DNA of 64,000 bases from Fragum whitleyi (lineage: Eukaryota; Mollusca; Bivalvia; Cardiida; Cardiidae): the NCBI GenBank assembly GCA_948146395.1, contig OX411556.1, positions 34,486,411 to 34,550,410 on the forward strand. Reading direction: 5' to 3'. Made by a program: the position numbers and the translations under genes. This document shows, one piece after another, positions 33,979 to 47,438 of this stretch (positions are counted from its first letter, which is position 1; the number at the start of each line of letters is the position of its first letter). Below the pieces are notes generated by a model. That model was not told where the DNA came from. It saw only the letters and a program-made list of their open reading frames with translations, and ran no database searches.

Positions 33979-36900
33979 TTACCTTAATGATCTAACAGTG
34001 TGTTTTTTTTAGGATAAGATTACCCTAATCTAACAATTTCCTTAAACATAAAGAAATCAAGTTGAAACTCGTTAAGGGCCAGGAATGCCGGTAACTGCTA
34101 ACGTCAAAGCTTAGTTCATCTGACAAAATCAAAGTCAAAGATCGAAGCCAAGCTTCCGAAAGTTTTACGTTTAAACATAGCGTTGTGTTTATTAGAACAC
34201 GGTGTTTGAAAGTTTGTTGCGGGAGGATTCATATGCTAGGGTAAAATCAGAGTTTGGTCATGGACACATCAACGCTAAAATGAAGCAGTATCCATTTTAA
34301 CAAGATCACAATTCTAAAATTCATTTTATTATCCTTTTCTGTGTTGTCCCAGAAATTCGTGAACTTTTTCGATTATTCAAAAATCCAGCGTCCGATTTAA
34401 ATAAAACTCTAAAGTTTACAACACACGTTAATTTGCAATAGATTGGTAAAGGTTTTACGAATTTTGTTATGGTCATGTTGAGAAATAAAGCTTTAAAAGA
34501 CACACTCGGTAGGGGTAGTCGGCGCACGTCAAATTTATAGCTTACGAATCTTATATGGTAGAAGTTTGAACGCCATTTATTTCAATATTCACGATGAGTT
34601 TGATATAAAACAACCATTGCTGAAAGCAGATAATTCTGGAGTTTACGCATGTGTATTTTCATACAAATGACATTACGCGGTGCGCAGTTATGACGTTTTG
34701 TTTTGTCCGAGTGCAAGTCAAACGGCGTGAAAACGGCGACGTCAACGGAACGCTCGGCGCACAAATTCGTTCATAATTAGGTCTGAATCGCGAAATAGCC
34801 TATATACAGACCAAAAAAAAAATCGAAATAAGGAATGACCGTAACTATTTGTGGCGAGTACACTTTTTACGGATAAACGAGAGGTAAAAGTGAAATTGAC
34901 ATAAAGAATGTCAGGAAATCAAAATCAAGCTAGGAAGAACTTATGCGAGAAGCGTCGATAAATAAATAAAAGACATTTTCGGCGACGTCATTCAGAACGC
35001 CTGGTGGGATACAGAAACCGCGAATACATGTAAGTAAATCAGCAGTGTGTAGTCTGATATGAGTCGTGCAAATTAACGATAGGTATCGAAATTTAAAGAA
35101 ATATGCATGCACTTTTGGCAGCAAATGGGATTCGGAAGCGTTTTCCACGAAATCCTAGATTTCTTTGGTGGGTCTATCTCGATGAACTAAGGTAGTGGTA
35201 GTGTAATACTAAGGTATTCAAAACAAACCAAAATATTAAATTCCTGTGCGTACAAAACATTAAAAGTTCCTATTTTGAAATGTCTAAAGATGAAGCGATT
35301 TGCAATATAAAAAAGACATCAACATTTACTTAACTCGCCCATTGTCGGGTTGAAAAAATACGATAGTGCGTATCCAAGTAAAAGATTGGGGAAAATGGTT
35401 TAAAATCAAATATCTGATTGAATGCACAGGCAAAAATCTATATCAACAATGCTTTGAGATATGTTTTGACATAGATTCTTTCTTTGTAACAATTATATAG
35501 GGCCGGAAAGAAGTTATCGCAAAAGTTCACGAATTCTTGGGACAACCCTCGTAAAATAGTTTAAAACAATTTTCTAGATGTAATTTTTATTAAAAGAAAA
35601 GAAAAGGATCAAGTTTCTCGCAAAAAGCACATTTTTTTCTTTTCTGATTTTTCCCCTACCACATTGAATGATTTTCTCTTTTTTTTTTCTTTTTCGAACT
35701 TGCACTCAATTTTCATTGTAGTTTGCAACCCTTTTGTGTAGGGATAAGACAAGAAAATGGTATCTCGTTTATTCATTTCATCATACCTGGTTTTAGCACA
35801 TTCTCATGACCTTTAATTTTTTTTTGGACACCTGGAATTTGAAAGTGAACGAAGGGTTTGAATTAACAACAACGTCTTCGACAACAACTGCGTTTTGCAA
35901 CCACTACTTCCTGTGTCATTTACCTACTTTATTTCAAAGTAAATGGTTTAATAAATTCCTTGTAGTGAAATCTTGGGATTTCCCAATGTAATAAATCTTG
36001 ATATTGTCAGTAGCGACGATAACACTTTTCAGGATCACTGGAGAAACTATTTTTTCAAGCAGCTTGGACCCTGCTCAGCGTGCTGAGATAATACATTTAA
36101 GCCCAATAACAGACTCGTGATATCAGCATAGGGGTTTTAAACTTAGAAATTGAGAGGGTTTTTTTTTCAATAATTATGCAATGTTGATTATATTTCCAAG
36201 TGAAAAAGAAAATATTAGGCCAAGATGGAGGTGTTGATGACCCCTGCCTAACTGGAGATCTCACACTGTAGCTTCTGAATCACAGATTATAAAAAAGAAT
36301 TTGTTAGTCAACATTAACTATGAAAACAGAAACTAAACGAAACAATCACAAACAATAATACGACCGAGGAAACATCCTGAGATGGTTATAGAACAATAAC
36401 TATTCTTAACCGAATGATTCTGTTTACTGTGACATTTAGGCGTTTTCTGTAGGTTCGAAATCAGGTTATAGTAGTAATAGCGACAAACACTTAATCCAGC
36501 CCGAGTCTAACCTGAATTCAAATGCTCATCCAAGGAGATTAAATGATCACTGATCGCATAATCATTCCATTATGTCAATGTTGCTACACGGTAGATTTTT
36601 AAAAAATCCCGGTATCTAACGTTAACATCATTGACAAAGTTGTAGTTCTTAATCTATATTGCGTAAAATTCGCCCAAATTATTTTCGTTCTTCGTCTTAA
36701 AATTGTGTGACGACCAAAAAATGCTTTTATTTTCTTTGTTTTTCTTTACTTCAAAGAATCTTAATATTTCCCAGAATTTAAAGGCGTAATCCAAAATGGC
36801 GACATGAAATTATTGAAAGACACATTTTTTTATCAATACGCTTAATTCGCAAGTCCCGAGGATTATAGAAAATGACAAAATGTATTATATTATTTTTAGG

Positions 36901-37487
36901 AAAAATAATAGACTTGTAGGCGATACAATGAATAGAATAATCAAATGGCTACGTCTGATATGAAAAATACATCTCCCGAATGCTTAATTAGACTGTTAAA
37001 AAAGCGGCCTTCGGATTCGTTTTTAACGCATAATATCGCAATCTCGTGAAATATTTATTTTTCAAATCAGACATAACCAGTTGATTATCCTTCATATCTC
37101 GTCGTCATCGGAGCTAGTAGCGGTATTAATATAATGTTGTGAAATAATCTTAAAAAACACACTTTTCGACACCTGTCTTGTCACTTTTCGATTCTTATTA
37201 AAACAAATAATTATTGATTACGAGAGACTGTGGAAAAAAAAACAACAACATATCGTTCGTTTCTCATAGATTCTTTAAACCCTCGAAAAATGCAACATTT
37301 AAATCACGATATTACAAGAAAGCTAAATTGAATTTAAAGCATCGCACGAATGAAAATTAATTAGGTTTATTGTAACTAAGTGGCTTTCATAATGAATGGT
37401 CTGGGGTTTTAAAGTCGATTGATAAACTTATCGATCTGACCAGACGGACTAATCGTGAGCCAAAGTTTCATGCGACCTTCTTTTCAG
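33979..37487. other. Region upstream of gene 2, no gene found
   Basis: A 5' non-coding exon and promoter of gene 2 are expected in or before this stretch, because the ATG exon is preceded by a good acceptor (CTTCTTTTCAG at 37477-37487). I could not pick the upstream exon or a core promoter with confidence. Confidence 0.35.
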
Positions 37488-40400
37488 CTCTTACATTTGG
37501 TCAAAAATGTCACATGAGACATATCCAGGTGTATGGCGATACATTATCGTGATGGTATCCATGGTTGAAGTATTTTGTTTTACTGGCGCTATGTTTGGTT
37601 GGGGAGCACTGGTTTACGTTCTAAAGGAGGAAGGGTTTCTCGTCGAACTCTGTCATACAGATAATCGGTAGGCCTTACTTCTAAATGCAAAAATGATGTT
37701 ATCATGACTAATGATATTCTCTGACTGATATTTTGTGTCATAACCCGAACCCTTTATAAATTTATATCAAATATTTCAAACGGATTCATACATGTAGTTT
37801 AATGAACTATCCCATGACCGTGCCACAGTATGAACTTTTCTTCCATGCGCACAAACCACCGAACTGTTTCGCGTTTGCGAAAATGACATCATATTATTGC
37901 AGGTGTAATAAACGTGCAAAGCGATGCGCTTTGTTTATTTTTATCCAAAAAACGACATTTCTTCCTTGTATATCTCTTTTTGTAAAATATTTCTGAAAAT
38001 AAAAAATGATGATAAAATACACATAGATGATTTGGTAATCAAACAGTTATTTTATAGTGACAGTAAACTAACTATTGTCCTCTAGTGTCGGATTGTGATT
38101 CTTTGAGCTGCTGCCCTCTGCCTTCCGCATCAGGCAAAAGAAAAGGACATCATCCCCATCACATCTCGGGACAATTGTTTTCACTTGGAAACGAAACGAC
38201 ATGAAATAAATGTATTTTATTGCTCGAAACTGTGAATCTTTTTAAAAAGCAAGGTCTGAAACAGTCGGAAATTTCATACCGTCACTTATATTGAGGCGAC
38301 AGTACAACGAAGCTCTTTAATTATCTCTTCAATTAAGACGATAACTTTAAATATTTTCATTACCGGAAATAACGAAAATAACACACACAAAAAAAAAAAA
38401 GAACTCTAGAAAATCTTTCCAAAACGGTCAGTATCGTCTTTTTAATTTCAATAAATATCTATCGTTCTTTTGATTGTTGATTTTTATTTGAAAGGTATTA
38501 TATTGAACCTAAAACAAACAAGAAAAATATATTTTTTAGCCTTTTGCTCCAAGTGGGGTAAAACGCCCTTCTAGGTTGGTCAAGAATTGTAGCCCTTATT
38601 ATTTAGTTGATTTCGAGTTAACATTTTAACAAATCTTAAATAGCATTTTTTGGTGATCTTATATCTGTAAGAAAAGTGTCTGTTAATATTACTGGATTTA
38701 AATATTTTTTAACGATCTGATTTCAACTAGATCTAAGAGCTATTGTAAAATGGTTAAAATGATATTTGACTAAAATGTGAAATTCGACATTATTAGAATA
38801 AGAGATAAAAAATGCTGTATAATTGCTCAAAAAAGAATTGTATTTCTTCGTTAAAATCTATGAAAATGTTTTCGAGGTAAAATTACATTTCGTTATTACG
38901 AAAGAGTATTCGTTTTTTTCGAAGACATGAGAAAAAATTGTAAAGAGGAGTTCAGTCCGAATTTGCTTTAAAAGGAAAATGTTTAAAAGTTATATTGTCA
39001 ATAGTCTCACTTTATCGGTCAGTAAAGTTCAATAATTTTCATTGATGTTTCACATATATTACATTCAAGATCTTCGCTGGAGGGTAAGAACTCCACAGGA
39101 AAACAACCAACCAATGCAGACACCGAATGTGACGAGAGGGACGCTAGATTCAATCTGTACTTCACTTTGATTACATCTATCGGTGTGCTACTGATTTTAC
39201 TCGTTGGCCATACCATCACAAAGTTTGGAACAAGGGTTGCTAGAATGATTTTCATGTAAGAATTTGTATCGCTATATAACAAATATTCTATGGTAAAAAG
39301 GGTATTGTTCTCTTCTTGAGTTTCTATAGCACCATCATGTTTATATATACTTTTTGCATCACGTTAAGCATATCGAAACTAGAATAACCGATTGAATATG
39401 TAAGACTGCAAATGATGAAACCAATCGAATATGACCAATCTTAAATTGCAATTCATTTTAAGACCAGATAATATTTCATAAGTGCACTAGTTGGCACTTT
39501 CTCTAGCCTATGTAGTGAGTATGCGTATTAATAAAAGACCTCACATTTCAAAATTCGTAGCAAATAATCTTGTTTGAAAAAATAATGAAATCTTCGAAAT
39601 TTGTTAATCTTGATGATGATAATAATAATAAATATTTCCAATTGCGTTTTAAAGAACTCTCCGCACATTGCTGTTTTTAAAATTTGCCTAACGGAATCAA
39701 AAAATGGTAACCCTGGCATTCGATTTTATATCTTTTACAAAAGAAACCTCTGTGCTTATTTCTTAAACGTAAGACGTCAAAGGAACCTTTTCACGAATTG
39801 GAATAAATGACGTTTAACGCCACCGTAAACTGTTTGTTAACTTTATCATGACAGCTAGAACATGTAAAAACAACTATGAATTTTTAAAATATGATTTAGA
39901 AAATCGAAAATACTTTCTTATCACAAGCATTAAAATAAATTTTCAACATGCCTACGATACAAAACTTTTTAAGTCGGCACTCCCTTACAAAGACTAGAAT
40001 TAAAATGGTTTCGGCTTCCAACCTTTTTCGTGTAATAATTTCTGTAAATATTTTCTCAATTATTTTTTACAGCACGACGTATGGTGTAGGATGTCTGTGT
40101 ATCGCACTTGCTAACATAAGTAAGACAATCATTCAATCATTTGTTATTATTTTGTTTAAAATAAATAATGTCTTAAATAGTTTATGTTGATGTTCCCATT
40201 TGCATACATAGAGAAATATGTCTCTGGTTCAAGAAATAAATCATTCCAAAGGTCTGTGCTATTTCTTACGCCTCACAAATCGTTAAATCGAGTTATTATT
40301 GCAAAAAAGCCTAGGAAATAATCAAGAAAGAATTGTTTTACAGTTGCGTTATCATTGGTATTTACGCAATTACGTTGCCAGCTATCATGATGACGTCAGA

Positions 40401-43400
40401 ATAATGAGCTGAAAGTTTGTACTCATAATCAATATTATAAGTGATTATATAACTTGTCTATGGGATTTTTCTAATCACTTAAATATTTCTTGATGAATAT
40501 GATACAAATGTATCAAATATTATGGTAAATGATTGATATAACAACAAATATTTTACAATCCATTGGTCTTGGTCGAGGTTATTTAAGATAAAGAGAAAAA
40601 AGGCCGGGTGTAAATGACACATGACACATTTGGTTAATTCACGTTTTCTCCCGTTATGGGTTTACGGCCGTTACTACGCAGCTACTACTACATAAAGGGA
40701 CTTTGATAGCGGGTGGCAATTAAGTAATTTTACCACTTTGAAAACAACAAGATAATGTATTATCTAGACGGTTTGTTATCTGCTTTAAAAAGCCCCAATT
40801 ACGAGTTTAAGCAGAGCTCTATGTAGATTTTGCGCGGTGAGCCGTGAAATCAAATTTTTACTTGAATACCAACCATATTGAAACAAAAAGTAATGATACC
40901 TATATATATACATAGTGAGGTGTAGGGAATAGATAATTGTCGAGGCTCTGCAACCGAGTTAGATATTTTCTCATACAATAAGCTAAGTACGTATTATATT
41001 TATCTTACAACCTCTATTTGCCTTATTTTCTTTGATGTTTCTAACAGAAATGCAAGTTTCTAAAAAATAACCGCATTACGCCATTGTTCTAAAAGTTTCT
41101 ATGCGACATCATGAAAAATATCATATGGGATGTTATCACACGAATATTATTACAGCTTTAAGATAAAATATTCTTCCAGACCACCCGTGGCTCGTATGTA
41201 TAGGCGGTATACTGATGATTGGTAGCGGCTATGTCTATGTTTTAACAGCTACACAGGTTTGTTCAATCCTTCACTATTCTACACTGAATAGCCCAAATTT
41301 ACAATAAGACAATTCAGAACGGAATCATTGAAAGCTAGAACACCATATGACCTTTGGTTTCCTGGTTGACACGAATAGATATAAGAAGCGCATTAATAAA
41401 CAAACTAAAATGAGTAACAACATAATTTCTCTACTCTAGAGACATTTAATTTGATAGTTTAAAGGTTTGATTGATTCTTTTATTACCTCCACAGTAGGAG
41501 AGCTCAATTTTACAACAATACAAATTACAACATGAAACAACACATATACAATACAAATGCTAGACACAATAGGCTATTTACAACATAAATTTTGAAAGTT
41601 ATAGCTTCGAATAAGAGGTACAAAATTTTAAGTCAACATGTATATAGGAGAAGGGCATAGCGGAAATAGGATGCTGATAGATATATAGAACCACAGATAC
41701 ATAAGGCATATACCTCAAGAAAAGGGTTGCTTCAAAATTCAGGACTCGATTGAAGCTACAATCATTTTACATAGTCACAGCATTTTGTGAATAGATGAAT
41801 ATATGAGAGATATTGCTTGATGACTTTGCTTGTTGTTGTCACAGTACTGTACAAGGCCACCGAGCATATCTATCAACTGTTCAGATGGACTCTTCTGTAT
41901 TAGAAGTTTATATCTGACGAGTCCAGTGATCGTAATTAACGACTTCCAGAGACGAGTACGAGTTTCATCATTTTTACGACAATAAAATACCTTATGCATG
42001 GTATAGTGATCAACGGGTAATTGACACTTACTACAAGTTTGCCTACCGTCATAGGAGCAAATCATACATAAAACTTTGGCAGCAGAAAAAAACATAACTC
42101 TTAGAAAGGCTAGAGCTATTTAAATATTTCCACACACTGCTTACTCCGTTTGGAAAAAATAGAATATCGAACTGCTCCGGAGATATATAGTTGTCGACAT
42201 TTTGACGTAGTGAAGATTCGTTATTGCTTAGAACCTTACATTTTACAATAGACTTCCAGGCTTGTTTAGATGGGAATAGCGAAGTTCGAATATACGATTC
42301 AAGATATTCAAGAAGGCTGTACTTAGAAAGAATTTTACAAACATCGGGTATAAAGCCTTGGTAGGAACACGAATGATCGTTAAGGTATCTAACCGTTCTA
42401 TGCACGAATATATTTTTGGCTAGGTATTGACATGATAGTCTACATAACTGTCCTAAGAAAATCATTTTTCTGTATTCGATTTCAGAATTGATTGTGGATA
42501 ATCCAATTGCAGCGCGAGATACAGCATTATTGCATCTGATTGGTAATCTTTGAATTGTTTTTACACAAAAGGAATGTGCACGTTCAAGCATAAGAACGTT
42601 TGCTCGGGAAATATTACTCCACAATTCACAACCGTATAATGCTGAGTTTAGAACTATTGACGTAAACATGGTGCGTAGAGATATCGGACTAAAATTGCCA
42701 GAGTTCAATAAAGTAAGAGTTTCTCCCCTTAGCCTTTTACAGGCTATTTTAATACTGTAATCGAGTGAACCTGAGTTTTCAATAAAACAACCTAAATGTT
42801 TGTAGCTATCAACCTCTGTTATTTCGTCACTTCCTAAGTACCATTTTCTTTCTACTCTTCTATTAAAATGCTTTTGTTCGCCAAAAACCACAACTGAACA
42901 CTTTGTAGGATTGTAATCGTATCTCCATTTACGTGAATAACGAAAGCAAATATCAATCATTTTGTCTAGTCCAACTTTGGAAAAACTGACAAGAAGCATA
43001 TCATCTGCTACGGTTGGACTGCAGATATTCTTACTAAACATACATAAGCCTAATTTTGACGATTCCAGTTCTTTAATAAGCCCGTTAATAAACAGGAGAT
43101 AGCATAATGGAGAACTCTTCCCCCCTTGTCTGGTTCACTGCTTAATACGTACATCATCGGAGATCAGGGAGCCATAACGTACTCGACTTGCCATAGATAG
43201 ATATATATTCATAAAACTGCGAAGAGTTAAAGGATCTAAACCACATTCTTGCATTTTGTAAAAGAGGCCGTTATGCCAAACGCGATCAAAAGCCTGTTTG
43301 GCATCTAAAAAACAGACAAACACTTTACTTTTATTTTCTATTGCGAAGTTTATAGTTTCGCGCAAAATATATGAGGTCATCATGCAACCTAAGATTGCTC

Positions 43401-46400
43401 GAAACCCGCCTTGTTGGGGACTAAGGGAATGATTAATCTTACTTTCTGAGCGCTGAAGCAGAATACCTTCAAATATTTTTAAAACTGATGACGTTAGCGT
43501 TATTGCCCGGTAATTGTTGGGTTCATCTTCACGCTTATTACCTCCCTTATGTAGGGTTACGATTATTCCGCGATTCATCTTGACAGGTATGTGACCAATA
43601 TTTAACATGACGGAAAATAATCTCGACAAGACTATGTATATAATACTGCTACCGTAAATAAGGTGTTCGTAATAAATGCCATCTTCTCCACACATTTTGC
43701 CCTTCTTACACGATTTTATTACGGCTTCTATATCAGGGGGCAAAATATTTTCATTATCTACAGGATAGTTTCTTGTTATTAAATTAGATACAGAATTATC
43801 TACATGCACTTTCCACTCATTATCGTATGAAGGACAATCTGACATAGAATACAGATCCGTAAAATATTTTTGCCATTGATCCGTAATATTTGCCGAATCT
43901 CTGTATACAACATTATCGAACCGCATCTCCGTATTTATTGGCGCATTAGTTTTGCGTTTTTTATCACGAATTAGTGACCAGAATCTGTTTCTGTCGATTT
44001 CTGCGGTTCTATCTATTTCTTCGTCATTTTTCTGTAAAAACGATTTAACCGCTTTTCTGTGTTCTTTTCTAAAGGTTCGCTTGGCTTCTTTATAATCTGA
44101 ATAAGCACTACTGTTATATAAACGACCCGAGCGAATCCAAATTTCCCGCTTTGATTTTGACAAACGAGACAAATCTGTAAGCACATCATTCCAATATGGT
44201 TTCAAGAAATGTCGAAACTTTGTATAAGGAAAACATCTCCTAGACGTTTCGAGTAACCCTGTGACAAAAAATCGTAAACTTTATCAATGTCATGTGTAGA
44301 AGACAGTGGATGGAAGCGAGCTGATAGTAGATCATTTGACGATTCAAGCATGTCTCGGTATCTATTTATATGACTCGAGTCTACCTTGCGCCAGTTAATT
44401 CGTTTCGTATCAGCCGAATTATTACCCCCCTTTAATGAACCTGTTGTTTGTACTGATAACAACGTCACAATTGGTCTATGATCAGACACGTTTATACTAC
44501 TGTCATCTAAAATTTCGCAGCTAGCTATACAATCAATCTTTTCGATGGGAATTATGATATAATCAATATAACTAACGTTGCGTTTGTCACGTGAGACGTA
44601 AGTATTTGTCGCACCGGTAGAAAACGGCTGAGTATTTACTGGTATGCAATTATTCATTTCTAATAAATCAAAGATCTCCCGTTGTCTAGGGGAGCAAGCA
44701 AGTGCTCGTGAAGTAACAATTTTACAATTTAAATCACCCATTATTATGACTGTACCGATTTCTGAGTAAACATGCCATAGGTCGTATAATTTAGCTATGT
44801 AGTCACGATACTTGTTAATGGAATGATTCGTACATGGCATATATACTTGTATGAAAAAAACGAATTCGTCAGGTGATAATTGATATTGTATGCCTATGAT
44901 CCGGTCGTCGTCAATTGGTAAAGCGGAGATGCGATTATTGTGTTTTTTATGCCACATAATAGCAAAGCCCCCTTTCCCAACTCTTCTGCTACGAGACTGC
45001 ATATCTAAATCTTTATCTGTTACAGCAAAGGCATGATAATTAGAGTCAATTTCGTTTAAAAAATGGATATTTTTGGGCTCCAACCAATGCTCTGATATCC
45101 CACAAATGTCTATAGATTTTTCAACTAAAATATCACTCAAATATGAAGAGCTAGACATAACTCCTGTAACATTCCATGTCATTATATTTAAGTTTATGAT
45201 CATTAAAATTGTTACTGAAAAATACTAATCTGCCTCATAAAGACTTGCGTATGGATTCAAGTCTATTAAGTTTGAATAGTTAATGCCGTAAAATTCACCC
45301 TCTGAATACCCGATCAAAGGCTGTGATCTACGATATTTACTATTCTGCTGGTAGTTTCTAGCTCTACTAGCCTTGCCTGATTGTTTCCACTGTGTACACT
45401 TAATGTTTAACGACCAAAAGCCCCTGGACTCTAACAGACTACTGTCCTCATTATTTCTGACGTTAACACGGAAAGTCACATATCTTGGATTCTTTCTTGA
45501 AACAAATCGTCTGATCATAGTCACTTCAGGACCTCTGCGGCTCACATACGAGAACAATTTATCTTCAGTCATATCGCTTTTGTATCCTGATACATGATAT
45601 TTTATGGTACGTTTAAGTGACGGGTTATGCTCTGTAAAGTTATGTTTACTATAATAATCATCCTCTCGATTTGTAACATGAACAGAGATATTGTTTGAAT
45701 CTCGGCCCCGTGGAGGGCCCAGATTCGCATATATCTCTGCAAAGGTTACCCGGTGTTCTCTTTGTGGACCACTGGCAGACTGATCTAAATCCATATTATT
45801 TAATTGTTTGGTACAAAGATTACACATATCCGTCGATAAACTGCACTGAACACCTTTATCTACCAAATCAAACTCATTGAGAAATAGGTTCAGTTCGTTT
45901 TGATTAATAGACTGGAAACATGTACTGGGTTCAAAATTGCTAATTTGTACTAGCTTATTGGTAGATTGGTTACACATCGTACTATGATGATACCACTTTT
46001 CGTATATAGGTAAGGCTGAAAATTTAAGAAAATGTTTTTCTTATAAGTATTTCTTATGTTTTACGTTTGATTGTCGAAATTATCGAAATATCAATCACTT
46101 GATAATTTGACCGCTATATGTCCAAAATGAGGGTTATGATATGACCTACGTCGCGTGAATGAAATAACCCCGTTGAGTCTTTTTTTTTATATAACACGGG
46201 TGCTATTACACTAGTCGAATAACTGTGCAAAGGGGATCAGAGCGAATAGCAACGCTATTTTGTAATCGCGAAATTGACGTCATAATGTATATATTGTGAG
46301 GTCAGTTTTTAACGGCGTTATAAGTTTCGAAATTGAAATGATGAATTTCAAGAATTTTGACGATTTTTCTCAAAAATTATTATAAATAGAATATAAAATT

Positions 46401-47387
46401 TGTGCTCATAAAATTCCGAATTTATTAATATCGTCATCTATAAACAGATAAACACTCGGCACAGCCTCGTTCGTTTTATCTGTTTATAGATGACTTGTTG
46501 AATTTATTAATATCGTCATCTATAAATAGATAAAAACTCTGCACAGCCTCGTTTGTTTTATCTGTTTATAGATGACTTGTTGAAAAAAATTCTGTATTCC
46601 ATGACCACTCATTCAATATCCTCTCTTTCCTCATTGGCTGATCAGTCGACAATCGCTTTTGACAACAAGATTAGTTGTTTTTTTTTTGTTTTTTCTTTTA
46701 AAAAAAAATCCTTTTTTGTTATTTCATAAGACAACTTCGTTAAAATTGCGTTTTGATATCACTATTCAAATAGTGTTCGGTACTCTCAAGTGCTGTGGTT
46801 TTAGAAAATTCTGTAAGAGTAAGGTCCTCTTGAACGTATCGTGGGCAACCAGTCACGTATTCTTATTTCATTATTTTCTTTACAGTTTAAGTCATTGTTT
46901 CCGAATAATTCTTCAACGATCGTTGGTTTGTTGAACGGGATGAAAATATCTTCTACTTTTGTACAACAGATTGTCAAGGTAAGAAAAATGTTTATTCTGG
47001 TTTCAAGCTCATCTTGAGCACTTCGAGCTATAATGACCTGTCAATATCAATCTATCAATATCCGTCATCGATCTGTCCGTCAATGATTAAACATATCTTC
47101 TTAGAAACTATTCTTGTAAAGCAAACCTCGCGGAAATGTTCTAAGGTTTTTCTGGTTGCTGTGGAAACAGTCAAAGGCTTCAAAACCTTCTCCTCTCTAA
47201 CCGTTAGGTTCAGAACTTTCATTTGAAGCACATAAAAATGAAAATGTTTGTCAACCCAAGTACTTAGATGTAAATTATTTCTCTTACCTCTTACTTGAGA
47301 ATATGCCTTTTTGTGAGGAATCTTGAATTTTATATAAAATAAATATGATAATATTATATCAAAATATGAAAAATATATAACTTATAC

Positions 47388-47438
<51 letters not shown>

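Larger units (their letters stand above)
41465..46010 (-). mobile_element. Non-LTR retrotransposon (LINE) in intron 4, antisense, damaged
   Basis: It has ORF1 (45977-45225) and an ORF2 split into an endonuclease part, two reverse-transcriptase parts and a C-terminal zinc-finger-like part. ORF1 and ORF2 share a frame and are separated by TAG plus seven codons before the ORF2 ATG at 45203. The 3' end has TAATAAAAGAATCAATCAA near 41467-41486. Motifs suggest the Jockey/CR1 group with an APE-type endonuclease; the exact clade is uncertain. Both outer borders are approximate and no target duplication was found. Its ORF2 has one stop and two frameshifts, so this copy cannot move itself. Confidence 0.82.
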
